DNA from: JARIHD01 sp035758825
GTDB lineage: Bacteria > Patescibacteriota > Saccharimonadia > Saccharimonadales > UBA4665
Reading direction: 5' to 3'
DNA: 64,000 nucleotides
NCBI GenBank assembly: GCA_035758825.1
Contig: DASTWA010000008.1
Span: forward strand, 1 to 64,000
The position numbers and the translations under genes are program-made. The notes below the pieces were generated by a model. It was not told the DNA's origin. It saw nothing but the letters and a program-made list of their open reading frames with translations, and made no database searches. Shown here one piece after another: positions 17,610 through 26,089 of this stretch. Position 1 is the first letter of the stretch. Each line of letters opens with the position of its first letter.

Positions 17610-18527
17610 ATGCTGTTTTTAGAACACGCTGTTACTCCTCTCGACGCGGAACTTGCCTTTGCTGATGAGTTGCCTCATTACAGTGTGTCAGAAGTCCAGA
17701 TTAGCGACTTTGACGATACGCTCAGTGACACGTCGCTTGCGGTTGGCGCCCTCTTGCAGATCTGTCAAAGTTTTGGGCTTGGGGGTAGTGTAAACACTCA
17801 AACTATAGCCGAAGCACGCGAACGGGCTTGGCGGCGCGGCGGCTCCTATGACATGCTCAAGCTCCTGGAGGAACACCTCGATAAACCAACGATTGATGCC
17901 GTAAGAGAACAATTCCGGCGTGGCGATGACGGCCCCGTAATTGCCTTCGATGATGCCAAACGCTATCAGGAACGCGTGCGTAGTATGGCCTATGTGCCGC
18001 ATTTTGTGATGACCTATGGCGAAAACATAGGCGGTTACGCTGATGGCGGCTGGCAGCGCGATAAACTCGAGCGAGCGTCCAATCAAGGCTGGTGGCCGAC
18101 CGGTTTTGCGTATCTTATGTCCCACTCCAGAAAGGGCCCGGAGGTGATGTCGCTCCAGAACCCCGACACAGGTGACTACGACTTCATTGGCCTAGACGAC
18201 AAAGGTGGCCCGCTCGCTATGTTCAGTGCCAAATACGCTTTGTTCATTGACGATCGCAAAACATCATTGTCGTGCGCGCCTTATAGTAGCAAACCGGTGT
18301 ATATCCGGCGGTCCGGGCAAAAACCCACCCCCAAACAAACCCAGGGGACTCTTCCTCGAGCTGCTCGAACAATTTGCTCTCTCGACGAAATATCCGTGAA
18401 GACCCGGATTCGGCCGGTCAATAACGCCGCGTCGGAAATTGACCCTGCGAGCTTGCGGGTTGCGGCTTTCGTACCACTTGAATTTCTAAAAAATCATGTG
18501 CGGCTGGACAGCTCGACTAACTCCTGA
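17610..18527 (+). CDS. HAD-like protein of unknown substrate
   Basis: 305 residues from ATG 17610; a TATACT -10 ends 7 nt upstream. Motif 'ISDFDDTLSDT' (about residue 30) fits HAD motif I (DxDxT), and 'LFIDDRKTS' (about residue 215) could supply the acidic motif IV. Motifs II and III are not clear. The C-terminal 80 residues are basic and low in hydrophobics. Ends 34 bp inside the convergent CofD-like gene. Confidence 0.65.
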   Translation: MLFLEHAVTPLDAELAFADELPHYSVSEVQISDFDDTLSDTSLAVGALLQICQSFGLGGSVNTQTIAEARERAWRRGGSYDMLKLLEEHLDKPTIDAVREQFRRGDDGPVIAFDDAKRYQERVRSMAYVPHFVMTYGENIGGYADGGWQRDKLERASNQGWWPTGFAYLMSHSRKGPEVMSLQNPDTGDYDFIGLDDKGGPLAMFSAKYALFIDDRKTSLSCAPYSSKPVYIRRSGQKPTPKQTQGTLPRAARTICSLDEISVKTRIRPVNNAASEIDPASLRVAAFVPLEFLKNHVRLDSSTNS

Positions 18528-19618
18528 TGAGCATGCAAAATGGCATCCGCTAATGCCGGACCGTCATGGGCAACACCGCTGCGCTGGTAGGCTAACGGAT
18601 CATTCTCGTCATAAGTAATGTCCTTGGCAGATACGAGCGGCGCTCCAAAGCCCTCGCCTTCTAGATCGCCGTCTTCGGCCCGCAGCGCCTGGTAAGCTGC
18701 CGGGATTGCCTCGACGGCAGTATTGTGAATAACACCAAACCGGCTTGCAGTTATTTCTTCTATTTTGCGACGATATGTCCTGAGCGGCATGGCGCCGGCA
18801 TTAATCTCGTGCACCAAATTGGCAACGATCAGACGGCTCGTGCCGTGTCGTGCGGCTTGCTCTTGGATTGCCTCGGCGACACCTCGAACTGCCAACACCG
18901 GCAACGTCGAGGTCCACAGGCTGCCCGGAGCCACCACAATAATGTCCGCCGACGCCAGACACTCATAGGCTTTCCCAGAAATATCCGTGCCATCGTCCAG
19001 CCATATATAAGCGCGTTCAGGATCGTCAACTTTCCGGTTGTCAATCACTTCTTCGGTATGATAAACCAATCCGCTATCCCACATATGCAAGTGATGCGGC
19101 ATGTCGGTAATCGGTTGAATATGCGCTTTGGTCTCAAGCCAGCGATTGGCGATATCCATACCTCTTAGCAGCCCATGTCGGCTAGCCAAACCAGCGAGTA
19201 CTACATTGCCGTAGGTATGCCCGCGAAGGCTGTTGTTCTGCTCGGCAAGCAATTCACTATAGGTGACCGCGTCACCTAATGCTACGTCGGCCAGGTCCTC
19301 TGGAAGGTGGTTATGCCAAGTAGCAAGCCGCAGATCATCATTCAGTGAGCGTACAATTCCGGGGTTGGCGTCTTCCCCGAACCGCATATTAAATAATTTG
19401 CCACCCAAATTCAGGCTGGCGCGGCCAAGATTGTTACGTAAATCCCCGAAACCATATGGCTTGTCGCCCACTTCCGCGGCCATTCCCCTTAAAACGCCGG
19501 TCAAGCTGCCACTGTCTGCAACACTGGTAAAGGCATCCGTTTCTATGGACTCATCATAACCCAGGGCTTCGATAGTAGCTGCGAGGCCATGGCCACCGCC
19601 AACTGCGACTACATGCAT
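18494..19618 (-). CDS. CofD/YvcK-family (gluconeogenesis factor-like) protein
   Basis: 374 residues from ATG 19618. 'VVAVGGGHGLAATIEAL' at the N-terminus, 'TSVADSGSLTGVLR' and 'VVAPGSLWTSTLPVL' are the family's nucleotide/phosphate-binding segments. YvcK-like members bind UDP-sugars and influence cell-wall metabolism on gluconeogenic carbon; CofD itself makes a coenzyme F420 precursor, and no other F420 genes are seen here. A TATAGT -10 lies 7 nt before the ATG (leaderless). Divergent from the TrmB-type gene. Confidence 0.85.
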   Translation of the reverse strand: MHVVAVGGGHGLAATIEALGYDESIETDAFTSVADSGSLTGVLRGMAAEVGDKPYGFGDLRNNLGRASLNLGGKLFNMRFGEDANPGIVRSLNDDLRLATWHNHLPEDLADVALGDAVTYSELLAEQNNSLRGHTYGNVVLAGLASRHGLLRGMDIANRWLETKAHIQPITDMPHHLHMWDSGLVYHTEEVIDNRKVDDPERAYIWLDDGTDISGKAYECLASADIIVVAPGSLWTSTLPVLAVRGVAEAIQEQAARHGTSRLIVANLVHEINAGAMPLRTYRRKIEEITASRFGVIHNTAVEAIPAAYQALRAEDGDLEGEGFGAPLVSAKDITYDENDPLAYQRSGVAHDGPALADAILHAHQELVELSSRT

Positions 19619-19674
19619 CAGCGTAACTATACCAGCAGGCATAAGCCCATTGAAGCATAATTGGCAACATAAAA

Positions 19675-19706
19675 TTGACAACTATCAAAGTGATAATGTA
19701 CATTAT
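19675..19706 (+). promoter_or_regulatory. Promoter and palindromic operator of the TrmB-type gene
   Basis: TTGACA (19675-19680), 18 nt, TACATT (19699-19704), then 7 nt to the ATG. A perfect 14-bp palindrome, ATAATGTACATTAT (19693-19706), covers the -10 and is a likely autoregulatory operator. Confidence 0.6.
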
Positions 19707-19711
19707 AGACA

Positions 19712-20476
19712 ATGGCAAATGACATGAACAACATCGTTACATTACTCGGAAGCCTGGGAATTCCAGAAGCAGAAGCCAAAACCTACGCTGGTCTGCTCGA
19801 AGTTGACCAGGTTTCGATCCGTCGTCTGGCAGCCCACACGGGGATTAATCGCGGTACTACCTACGATGCGCTGAAGCGTCTGGTGGCGTTCGGCTTAGTC
19901 AGCGTTAAGCGCCGGGGCAGCCGGGAACAATACACGGCCGAATCCCCTGAGCGAATTTATGAACTCATCCGCGACAAACGCCGGGATTTGCTGGACGCTA
20001 CCAACTCGGCCAAACGAATCCTCCCCGCCTTGTTAGCCCGCAAATCTACTACCAGCGGGCGGCCGCTTGTCCGCTATTACGAAGATGACGAAGGTATTGT
20101 TACGATCCTTAAGGATGTCCTGCAAACTTGTCGTATGATGGACGATCCCAAATACTATGCATACTCTTCCAAGCGCATCCGTCAATACCTTTACCGCAAG
20201 TTTCCGCAGTTTACCAAACGTCGCATAGCCGAAGGGATTTATGTAAAGGTTATCGCCGTCGGTGAAGGCGGCGAAATAGCAGCGAACGCAGAGCGCAAAT
20301 GGCTTCCTAACACCTCTGAGGATACGCTGTCCAGCTATACCCTTATTTATGGCAACAAGGTCGCGATCATCTCTATTGCCGAAGACAACACGCCGTACGG
20401 TGTGGTGATCGAAGATGCTGGGACGGCCTCCATGCAGCGTCTCTTATTTGAACAAATGTGGAATTACATACAGTAG
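19712..20476 (+). CDS. TrmB-type transcriptional regulator
   Basis: 254 residues. The N-terminal winged helix is typical of TrmB ('LGIPEAEAKTYAGLL', 'VSIRRLAAHTGINRGTTYDALKRL', 'GLVSVKRRGSREQY'). A short coiled linker is followed by a PLD-like effector domain ('RYYEDDEGIVTILKDVL ... YAYSSKRIRQYLY'). TrmB proteins often sense sugars; the ligand here is unknown. Leaderless start. The 14-bp palindrome on its promoter suggests autoregulation. Confidence 0.85.
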   Translation: MANDMNNIVTLLGSLGIPEAEAKTYAGLLEVDQVSIRRLAAHTGINRGTTYDALKRLVAFGLVSVKRRGSREQYTAESPERIYELIRDKRRDLLDATNSAKRILPALLARKSTTSGRPLVRYYEDDEGIVTILKDVLQTCRMMDDPKYYAYSSKRIRQYLYRKFPQFTKRRIAEGIYVKVIAVGEGGEIAANAERKWLPNTSEDTLSSYTLIYGNKVAIISIAEDNTPYGVVIEDAGTASMQRLLFEQMWNYIQ

Positions 20477-20502
20477 ACAAACAGAGGTCAGCATAGTATT
20501 AT
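20474..20502 (+). promoter_or_regulatory. Promoter of the RNHCP leader
   Basis: TAGACA (20474-20479), 17 nt, TATTAT (20497-20502); an overlapping TATAGT is at 20500-20505. It begins inside the stop codon of the TrmB-type gene and lies 8 nt before the leader-peptide ATG. Confidence 0.55.
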
Positions 20503-20510
20503 AGTAGTCT

Positions 20511-20615
20511 ATGCAGCAACGTTATAGCACAAAGACCATGGCCAATGTTGCAGCCGCTATCGAAGCGGTAGTTTCTGGCTGGTCAAAAACAGCGCGAATT
20601 CGAATAACAACCTAA
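20511..20615 (+). CDS. Putative 34-residue leader peptide
   Basis: ATG 20511 to TAA 20615 encodes 34 residues beginning MQQRYSTKTMANVAAAIEA and ending in an Arg/Ile/Thr-rich tail (ARIRITT). It sits between a promoter and a terminator that precedes the RNHCP gene. The codons for Ser-Gly-Trp-Ser overlap the strand 20576-20584 (TGGCTGGTC), which is exactly complementary to 20648-20656 in the terminator's ascending arm. That is the geometry of ribosome-controlled attenuation. Leader function is inferred. Confidence 0.55.
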   Translation: MQQRYSTKTMANVAAAIEAVVSGWSKTARIRITT

Positions 20616-20643
20616 AAAATAGTTAGACCCGTCTTCCTATCCA

Positions 20644-20676
20644 GCATGACCAGCCAACAAGCTGGTTTTTTCATGC
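20644..20676 (+). terminator. Attenuator terminator before the RNHCP gene
   Basis: ACCAGC (20649-20654), 6-nt loop, GCTGGT (20661-20666) then T6; an outer GCATG/CATGC pair encloses the U-tract. It stands only 10 nt before the gene start, and 20648-20656 can instead pair with 20576-20584 in the leader frame. Confidence 0.7.
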
Positions 20677-20686
20677 AAGGATAGAG

Positions 20687-21115
20687 ATGAAACGCTACAA
20701 ACATAGTGGTGGTTTTACGTGCAGCCACTGCCGACATTTTGTCGTTATTAACCGTACTATAGGCACCGGCAACCGTAACCACTGCAATTGGTGTCTTTGG
20801 TCAAAGCACGTCGATGTTGCCAAGGGTGATCGCAAGGCGATCTGCAGGGGTGGCATGATGCCGATCGGCTTGACCTTTAAGCACGAAGGCTACGGCCGGA
20901 TCGGTGAGATTATGCTGATTCACCTTTGCTCAGCCTGCAGCAAGGTATCGATCAATCGCATTGCACGAGACGACCTTGAGCATAAAATACTGGAGGTATT
21001 CTATGCCTCAAGCCAGCTAAGCAAACAGAGCCAGCGAATGCTACAGACAGGCGGGATTTACCTGCTCACAAAAGCCGACGAACAACAGGTCGGAAGGCAG
21101 CTGTTTGGAGGATAA
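20687..21115 (+). CDS. RNHCP-domain zinc-ribbon protein
   Basis: 142 residues. 'FTCSHCRHFV ... RNHCNWCLWSKHVD' matches the RNHCP domain, named for that motif; two CxxC pairs and a further pair in 'LCSAC' can bind zinc. The domain is widespread but uncharacterised. AAGGA lies upstream of the ATG. The gene is preceded by a leader peptide and attenuator, which suggests control by a translation-related signal. Confidence 0.85.
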   Translation: MKRYKHSGGFTCSHCRHFVVINRTIGTGNRNHCNWCLWSKHVDVAKGDRKAICRGGMMPIGLTFKHEGYGRIGEIMLIHLCSACSKVSINRIARDDLEHKILEVFYASSQLSKQSQRMLQTGGIYLLTKADEQQVGRQLFGG

Positions 21116-21227
21116 GGCAAATAAAAAGAAGCCTTTGTCAGTAATTTGATGTTTGCGATTGACGAACAGTAACTTTTTGATCGTTTTCCGCTGCATTTCC
21201 TCCTTAAGATTTGCTCTCAAACTAAAC

Positions 21228-21252
21228 AAAAACACCCACCTTTCGATGAGTG
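21228..21252 (-). terminator. Terminator downstream of tRNA-Tyr
   Basis: Minus-strand stem CACTCA/TGGGTG (one G-U pair) with an 8-nt loop and TTTTTG following, 9 bp after the tRNA 3' end. Confidence 0.55.
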
Positions 21253-21260
21253 CCTATGTT

Positions 21261-21345
21261 TGGTGCAGGGAGAGGGATTCGAACCCCCGAAGGCTGAGCC
21301 AGATGATTTACAGTCACCCGTGTTTGACCGCTTCACTATCCCTGC
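21261..21345 (-). tRNA. tRNA-Tyr (GTA)
   Basis: Minus strand; acceptor GCAGGGA/TCCCTGC, anticodon loop CTGTAAA (anticodon GTA), a long variable arm as expected for bacterial tRNA-Tyr, TTCGAAT T-loop and an encoded CCA. Confidence 0.95.
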
Positions 21346-21373
21346 ATACGAGTTGTTAATGGATTATACCACA

Positions 21374-21450
21374 TGGAGCCGCCTGTCGGATTCGAACCGA
21401 CGACCCTCAGTTTACAAAACTGATGCTCTAACCAGCTGAGCTAAGGCGGC
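21374..21450 (-). tRNA. tRNA-Thr (TGT)
   Basis: Minus strand; acceptor GCCGCCT/AGGCGGC, anticodon stem TCAGT/ACTGA around loop TTTGTAA (anticodon TGT), GTTCGAATCC T-arm, encoded CCA. Just upstream of tRNA-Tyr, probably one transcript. Confidence 0.95.
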
Positions 21451-21572
21451 CTAACCGATACAACAGATGTAATTCTACCAAAATAATGCTTTTTGGGCAA
21501 CAGCCCATTACGCATATGGACAACTTAAGGTTGGATGATGAACTTGTGAGCCTGGGCGGCAAACACCCTGCC

Positions 21573-22229
21573 CTATACGACGACGCGACGTGCCGGGCGC
21601 ATCATGCGCTTTGGCTTGCCGGACGGTACAATGAGCTTTTTGAGCTTCTGTTCGATTTGGTCTGCTTCCAGCTGCATGCCACGGTCAAGGTAGGCTTTGT
21701 GCAGCAGCGTCAGGGTCTCTTTGTTTGGCTCCAGGTCAACCGCCTTGTCCAAGGCCTGGAACATCAGCTTTTCGTTACCAAGCTTCTCTTGGACTTTGGC
21801 ATAGGCTACGTGCCTGGCGGCCAGGTTATCCTCTAGCTTTAGGGCTTGTTCGAAAGCAATAGCCGCCTTGGCATAATTTTCTGTTTCGTAATAAATAAGC
21901 CCCAAGTTATGCAAACTTGATGGCGTGGCTTCGATACTACTGGCAATTTCGAAACAATCAATCGCATCGCGGTATTCCTTTTGCTTGGCATAGAGGATGC
22001 CAAGACGGTTGTAGGCCGCAGCGTTGCGTTCGTCAATCTTAAGAATGGTCAGAAGGGCCTTTTCGGCGCGTAGGAAGCGGTTTTCGCGCATACCTTGGTG
22101 GGCGATATCCCACAATTTACCCAAACGATCGCCAATCTTACGGGAAGCCCCCCCGAATTCATCCTCGTGCACTTTCGTGTTGTGAAAAGCAAGTAAACCA
22201 AATACTGCTACGATTGTCAGTTCGAACAT
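21573..22229 (-). CDS. TPR-repeat protein, N-terminally anchored
   Basis: 218 residues. The first 15 residues are hydrophobic (FELTIVAVFGLLAF), followed by about three to four tetratricopeptide units, e.g. 'AAAYNRLGILYAKQKEYRDA', ending in a basic tail. TPR domains mediate protein contacts. TATAAT lies 11 nt before the ATG. Follows holB on the same strand. Confidence 0.8.
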   Translation of the reverse strand: MFELTIVAVFGLLAFHNTKVHEDEFGGASRKIGDRLGKLWDIAHQGMRENRFLRAEKALLTILKIDERNAAAYNRLGILYAKQKEYRDAIDCFEIASSIEATPSSLHNLGLIYYETENYAKAAIAFEQALKLEDNLAARHVAYAKVQEKLGNEKLMFQALDKAVDLEPNKETLTLLHKAYLDRGMQLEADQIEQKLKKLIVPSGKPKRMMRPARRVVV

Positions 22230-22274
22230 ATTCGTTCACTATTATAGCAGACAAAATGGCGGCGCCACTTGTTT

Positions 22275-23144
22275 TTATATATTAAGCATAAGGTTACTGA
22301 GAACGAGCTTGGGGTTGGCGTTATTTGCCAGCGAATCAAGGGCCGAACTTGAGGTCTTGAGTACCTTGTGCCACTGCTTTAGTTTGGCGGCGTCACCCTT
22401 TTTTGCCGCCTGGTCGATCCCGGTTTGGGCGATGTGCTGAAGTGCCTGCAAGGTGTACTTGGAGGCTTCCTTCTGCTTGCTCATGCCCTCTACCAAGGCC
22501 AAGCGTTCAAAGGCTTGCTTCTGCAGTATAAGTTTTGCTTCGGCGACGCCGGCCAGTAGCGGATGGTCAGTGTCGCCGCTCAGGAGGGCTGTCATGAGGC
22601 CCGGGAGTCCGCCGCTTAGGAAATAAGCCTGGTTAAGCGCGGCATCGTCCTTGGCCATCGGCTTAAAGAAATCCCTGAGGGCAGTCTCGTTGGGCGTACT
22701 CACCGGCAGTGTCTGCACCCTTGAACGGATGGTCGGCAGCAAAGCACGAACCGTATCGACGGTCAGGATCATCACAGTGTCGGCCGGCGGCTCTTCTAAT
22801 AGCTTAAGGAAAGCGTTTTGGGCCTCGATGGTCAGGCCTTCGGCGTGCTCCAATATGACAACCCGCCTTAAGGGTCGCTTGCCAATAGTCTTGAGCTGCA
22901 GGAACTTCTGTAATTCGCGGATGGCGTCGATCGATATACTATCCTTCTCGGGGCTCACCATTTTGAAGTACGGGTAATCAGGCAACGTGCCAGCAGCCAG
23001 ACCCAATATCTGCTCGGCAATGTTGGCAGCCAGGCAGGTTTTGCCGATCCCATTACTGCCTATCAATAGCGCGGCGTGCGAAGGCTGCTTCAGAAATTGT
23101 GCGACCTGCTCTTTGGTGTGGTCATGGAGTATCAGGGCGTCCAT
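22275..23144 (-). CDS. holB: DNA polymerase III delta-prime subunit
   Basis: 289 residues. Its ATG overlaps the stop of the upstream pseudouridine-synthase gene (TGATG). Walker A is 'IGSNGIGKTCLA'; 'LLEEPPADTVMILTVDTVRALLPTIRSR' is the conserved clamp-loader segment with the sensor/SRx-like Arg. No zinc-binding Cys cluster is present. It would be the delta-prime subunit of the replicative clamp loader. Confidence 0.88.
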   Translation of the reverse strand: MDALILHDHTKEQVAQFLKQPSHAALLIGSNGIGKTCLAANIAEQILGLAAGTLPDYPYFKMVSPEKDSISIDAIRELQKFLQLKTIGKRPLRRVVILEHAEGLTIEAQNAFLKLLEEPPADTVMILTVDTVRALLPTIRSRVQTLPVSTPNETALRDFFKPMAKDDAALNQAYFLSGGLPGLMTALLSGDTDHPLLAGVAEAKLILQKQAFERLALVEGMSKQKEASKYTLQALQHIAQTGIDQAAKKGDAAKLKQWHKVLKTSSSALDSLANNANPKLVLSNLMLNI

Positions 23145-24607
23145 CACCGCTCCATGTAGGCGTTAAATTCAGGTGGCAACGGGGCTTCGAAAGTCTTCAG
23201 TTCATGATTGGTTGGCAGGGCTACTTCGAGCTTCTTGGCGTGGAGGTACATCCGGTCGGTGTATTTGCCCTTGCCATACAGCGGGTCGCCGATGATCGGA
23301 TGACCGATCTGCTGCATATGTACGCGCAACTGGTGAGTCCGGCCGGTCACCGGCTTAAGTTCAACTAGGCTGGCATGCGTATTCTCGGCTAGGACCCGGT
23401 AATGTGTCTTGGCTGATTTGCCGTTCGGACCAACCCGGAAGGTTGCCGGAGCTTTAGGGTTACGCTCGATGGGCATGTCGATGATCGCCTCTTTTTGCTT
23501 CAGGTGGCCTTCGACGATTGCAATATATGTCTTCTTGGTTTTGCGGTCTGCAAACTGACGCTGCAGGTAACCTAGTGCGTGCTGGTTCTTGGCGCCGATG
23601 ATGACGCCGCTGGTTGCGCGGTCCAAACGATGTACTACACCGGCACGGTCGCCCTCCAGGCCGACAACCCGGCTTCGCAGGAACGTAGCGACCGATGCTT
23701 CGGTACCGAATTTGCTCTGGGAGTGCGTCAGGATACCAGCCGGTTTGCTTACCACTACCACGTCATCGTCTTCGTAGAGAATTGGCAGATCGATGTCGGC
23801 GTTATCTGGGGTCAGCGGCGATATGTCAGCCTCGAGTACTACGTCAGAGAGCAACTTATCGCCCGCCTTTAACTGCTTTCCGTTGTAGGTCACCAGCCCT
23901 TTGTCGAACAATTTGGCCAATGCGGCGCGTGAAAACCGCGGGTTCTGACGGGCAAGCAGCACATCGGCCCGGGTTGGCTTGGGCTTAAACTTGACGCCGG
24001 TTACTTCGGAAATTGATTGCTCAGCGCCCATTGCCTGCCACAGTTTGTCGGCCGGCACCAGTCGGTATGGCTCAGGCTCACGCACTGGATTGTGTATGCG
24101 GTAAGCATCCCCCTCCTTTTCGATGACCAGTACAGCGTGCTGGTTCACGCCCGGCTTGCCATCAAGTACATTCGAATTCAGCGTAAGGAATACTAGCCGG
24201 TCGTCAGCAAGCATGTCGTCGATGTCGCCCAGCGTCGGGCGTTTCTGATCCACGTGGATGACGGCGAGGAAATCGGGGATGAAGGGCCGGATCTCTAGCA
24301 GGTTCGAGTGCTCCGTAAGCCAGTCGTACTCATCCGGACTCAAAAATGAGCGCAAATAACTATCGCCTTCAGCCATGTAGCGGCGATAGTCAAACGGCTC
24401 GATCATACGGATATCAAACCCCATATTAGCCATCCGGACCCAGATCGTTACTGTCCAGGCAGCCTTACCATCCTTAAATCCGGCAAGCTTTTCAGTCTCT
24501 TTCCAACTGAGCTTACGGTGCAGGAAGTAGTCAAACAACATGCGGTACACGGCAATAGCGCAGCGCATCCCTTCCTCGTGGTTGGCGTAATATGGGACTT
24601 TCTTCAT
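23144..24607 (-). CDS. Fusion of a C39-like peptidase domain to an RluD-type pseudouridine synthase
   Basis: 487 residues. Residues 1-205 resemble a papain-like C39 domain: 'VPYYANHEEGMRCAIAVYRML' with a Cys at 16, 'NQHAVLVIEKEG' with the His near 168 and 'IHNPVREPE' for the Asn/Asp. Residues about 210-270 are S4-like ('RADVLLARQNPRFSRAALAKL'). The rest is an RluA/RluD catalytic domain with 'VVHRLDRATSGVIIGAKN' (catalytic Asp) and 'PVTGRTHQLRVHM'. RluD-type enzymes modify uridines in rRNA. It lies between trpS (3 nt) and holB (overlap). Confidence 0.85.
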   Translation of the reverse strand: MKKVPYYANHEEGMRCAIAVYRMLFDYFLHRKLSWKETEKLAGFKDGKAAWTVTIWVRMANMGFDIRMIEPFDYRRYMAEGDSYLRSFLSPDEYDWLTEHSNLLEIRPFIPDFLAVIHVDQKRPTLGDIDDMLADDRLVFLTLNSNVLDGKPGVNQHAVLVIEKEGDAYRIHNPVREPEPYRLVPADKLWQAMGAEQSISEVTGVKFKPKPTRADVLLARQNPRFSRAALAKLFDKGLVTYNGKQLKAGDKLLSDVVLEADISPLTPDNADIDLPILYEDDDVVVVSKPAGILTHSQSKFGTEASVATFLRSRVVGLEGDRAGVVHRLDRATSGVIIGAKNQHALGYLQRQFADRKTKKTYIAIVEGHLKQKEAIIDMPIERNPKAPATFRVGPNGKSAKTHYRVLAENTHASLVELKPVTGRTHQLRVHMQQIGHPIIGDPLYGKGKYTDRMYLHAKKLEVALPTNHELKTFEAPLPPEFNAYMER

Positions 24608-24610
24608 AGG

Positions 24611-25642
24611 CTAGGCGCGCAGACCGACAGCTTTTTGGACTTTTGCCAGAGTTTGGCCGGCGGCCTCGCGCATGGCGGTTTCAGATTTTTGGAGCTCATC
24701 GAGGACCGCTTGCTCATCAACCGAGGCTAAACGGTTCTGGAAACTGGCCAGGAAGCCACTTACTTCGGAGGCTACGGCCTTTTTGAGGTCACCATAGCTG
24801 GACTTGCCTTCCCATTCGGCATTCACGTCGGCCTGGGGCTTGCCGGTCAGCAGTGCAAGGATTTGCAGCAGGTTGGTGACGCCTGGGCGCTCCTTGGGGT
24901 CGTACTTGATTTCACCAAAGCTATCAGTGGCGGCGCTCATGATCTTCTTGGAGGCAACTTCTGGCGTATCGGTCAGGAATAGTACGCCCTTGCCGCTTTC
25001 GTCGCTCTTACTCATCTTTTTGGTCGGGTCTTGCAGGTCTTTGATTCGTAGCCCCTGGTCCTTGCCAAAGAATTCGTGCTGTTTTGGCACTGGCAGTGGC
25101 ACCGTAAACAGGCCGCCAAACTGATTATTCAGGCGTTCAGCGATATCGCGCGTGAACTCCAGATGTTGGGTCTGGTCGTCGCCGACAGGTACATAGCTGG
25201 CGCCATACAGCAATATGTCAGCAGCCATCAGCACCGGATAGTTAAACAGCCCGACGCTGATGCGATCCTCGCTAAGCTTGGATGATTTGTCCTTAAACTG
25301 CGTCATGCGGCTCATTTCGCCCATGCCGGTAAAGCAGTCCAGGATCCAGGTCAGCTCGGAGTGGGCCGGCACATAGCTTTGGCGGTACACAAACACATCG
25401 TCATGGTCGATAGGCAGGCCGGCAGCGATGTACACTTTGACATTATTGATGACTGAATTGTATAGCTGACCGTGGTCAATAGGGGTCGTAAAGCTATGCA
25501 GGTCGGGTACGAACATATTCACCTGGTACTCGCCGGCCCGCTTTTTGGCCATATCAATCATGGGCAGGATGGCACCAAGGTAATTTCCAATAGTTAGATC
25601 GTTGTTGGCCCGAAGGCCGGTTAGAATGACAGGTTTACTCAT
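24611..25642 (-). CDS. trpS: Tryptophanyl-tRNA synthetase
   Basis: 343 residues, typical length. The HIGH-like motif is 'LTIGNYLGA' and the KMSKS motif 'KKMSKSDESG'; 'YPVLMAADILLYGASYVPVGDDQ' is the TrpRS Trp-pocket segment. A TATAAT box lies about 10 nt before the ATG. First gene of trpS - RluD fusion - holB. Confidence 0.96.
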   Translation of the reverse strand: MSKPVILTGLRANNDLTIGNYLGAILPMIDMAKKRAGEYQVNMFVPDLHSFTTPIDHGQLYNSVINNVKVYIAAGLPIDHDDVFVYRQSYVPAHSELTWILDCFTGMGEMSRMTQFKDKSSKLSEDRISVGLFNYPVLMAADILLYGASYVPVGDDQTQHLEFTRDIAERLNNQFGGLFTVPLPVPKQHEFFGKDQGLRIKDLQDPTKKMSKSDESGKGVLFLTDTPEVASKKIMSAATDSFGEIKYDPKERPGVTNLLQILALLTGKPQADVNAEWEGKSSYGDLKKAVASEVSGFLASFQNRLASVDEQAVLDELQKSETAMREAAGQTLAKVQKAVGLRA

Positions 25643-25671
25643 AGTTGACTTTATTATACCGCACCGGCCTG

Positions 25672-25914
25672 CTATAACGGTGGCGTTTCAACGCCAAGTG
25701 ACATATTAATAGTCCCCATTGCCTCATCCATTACATCCATCGGATAACGAGGCGGCACATACTCTCTGGCTACGGCAATCGCCGCAAGAAAGACGCCCGC
25801 CCTAAGGGTTGCGGGGTTGAGCTCAGCAAAGTGAGGGGGTATCTCGCCTTGATGCAATACCCCTCGAAGATCGCTCGGATCTACAGCCGTGTACATTGTT
25901 GTCAAACGTTCCAT
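25672..25914 (-). CDS. Small hypothetical protein
   Basis: 80 residues, ATG 25914 preceded by AGGACAAAG. One mildly hydrophobic helix ('LRAGVFLAAIAVAREYV') in an otherwise soluble, acidic protein. No family recognised. Lies between the RsmB-type gene terminator and trpS. Confidence 0.5.
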   Translation of the reverse strand: MERLTTMYTAVDPSDLRGVLHQGEIPPHFAELNPATLRAGVFLAAIAVAREYVPPRYPMDVMDEAMGTINMSLGVETPPL

Positions 25915-25938
25915 TTTCTTTGTCCTTACTTATTCATT

Positions 25939-25963
25939 AAAAAAACCGCCTGCTTGGCGGTCT
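25939..25963 (-). terminator. Intrinsic terminator after the RsmB-type gene
   Basis: Minus-strand stem ACCGCC/GGCGGT with a 5-nt loop and T7 following. The 125 bp between it and the RsmB-type stop codon show nothing else. Confidence 0.8.
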
Positions 25964-26089
25964 CTTCAATGTGTTCGATGTATTAGTTTACTTATCTTGC
26001 AAACGCACAGAACAAACCGCCAGCTGGGGCTTGGTAAACCAATAAAAGAATACGGCAAGTTTGTTCATTACAATCTGTTTATAACACAT

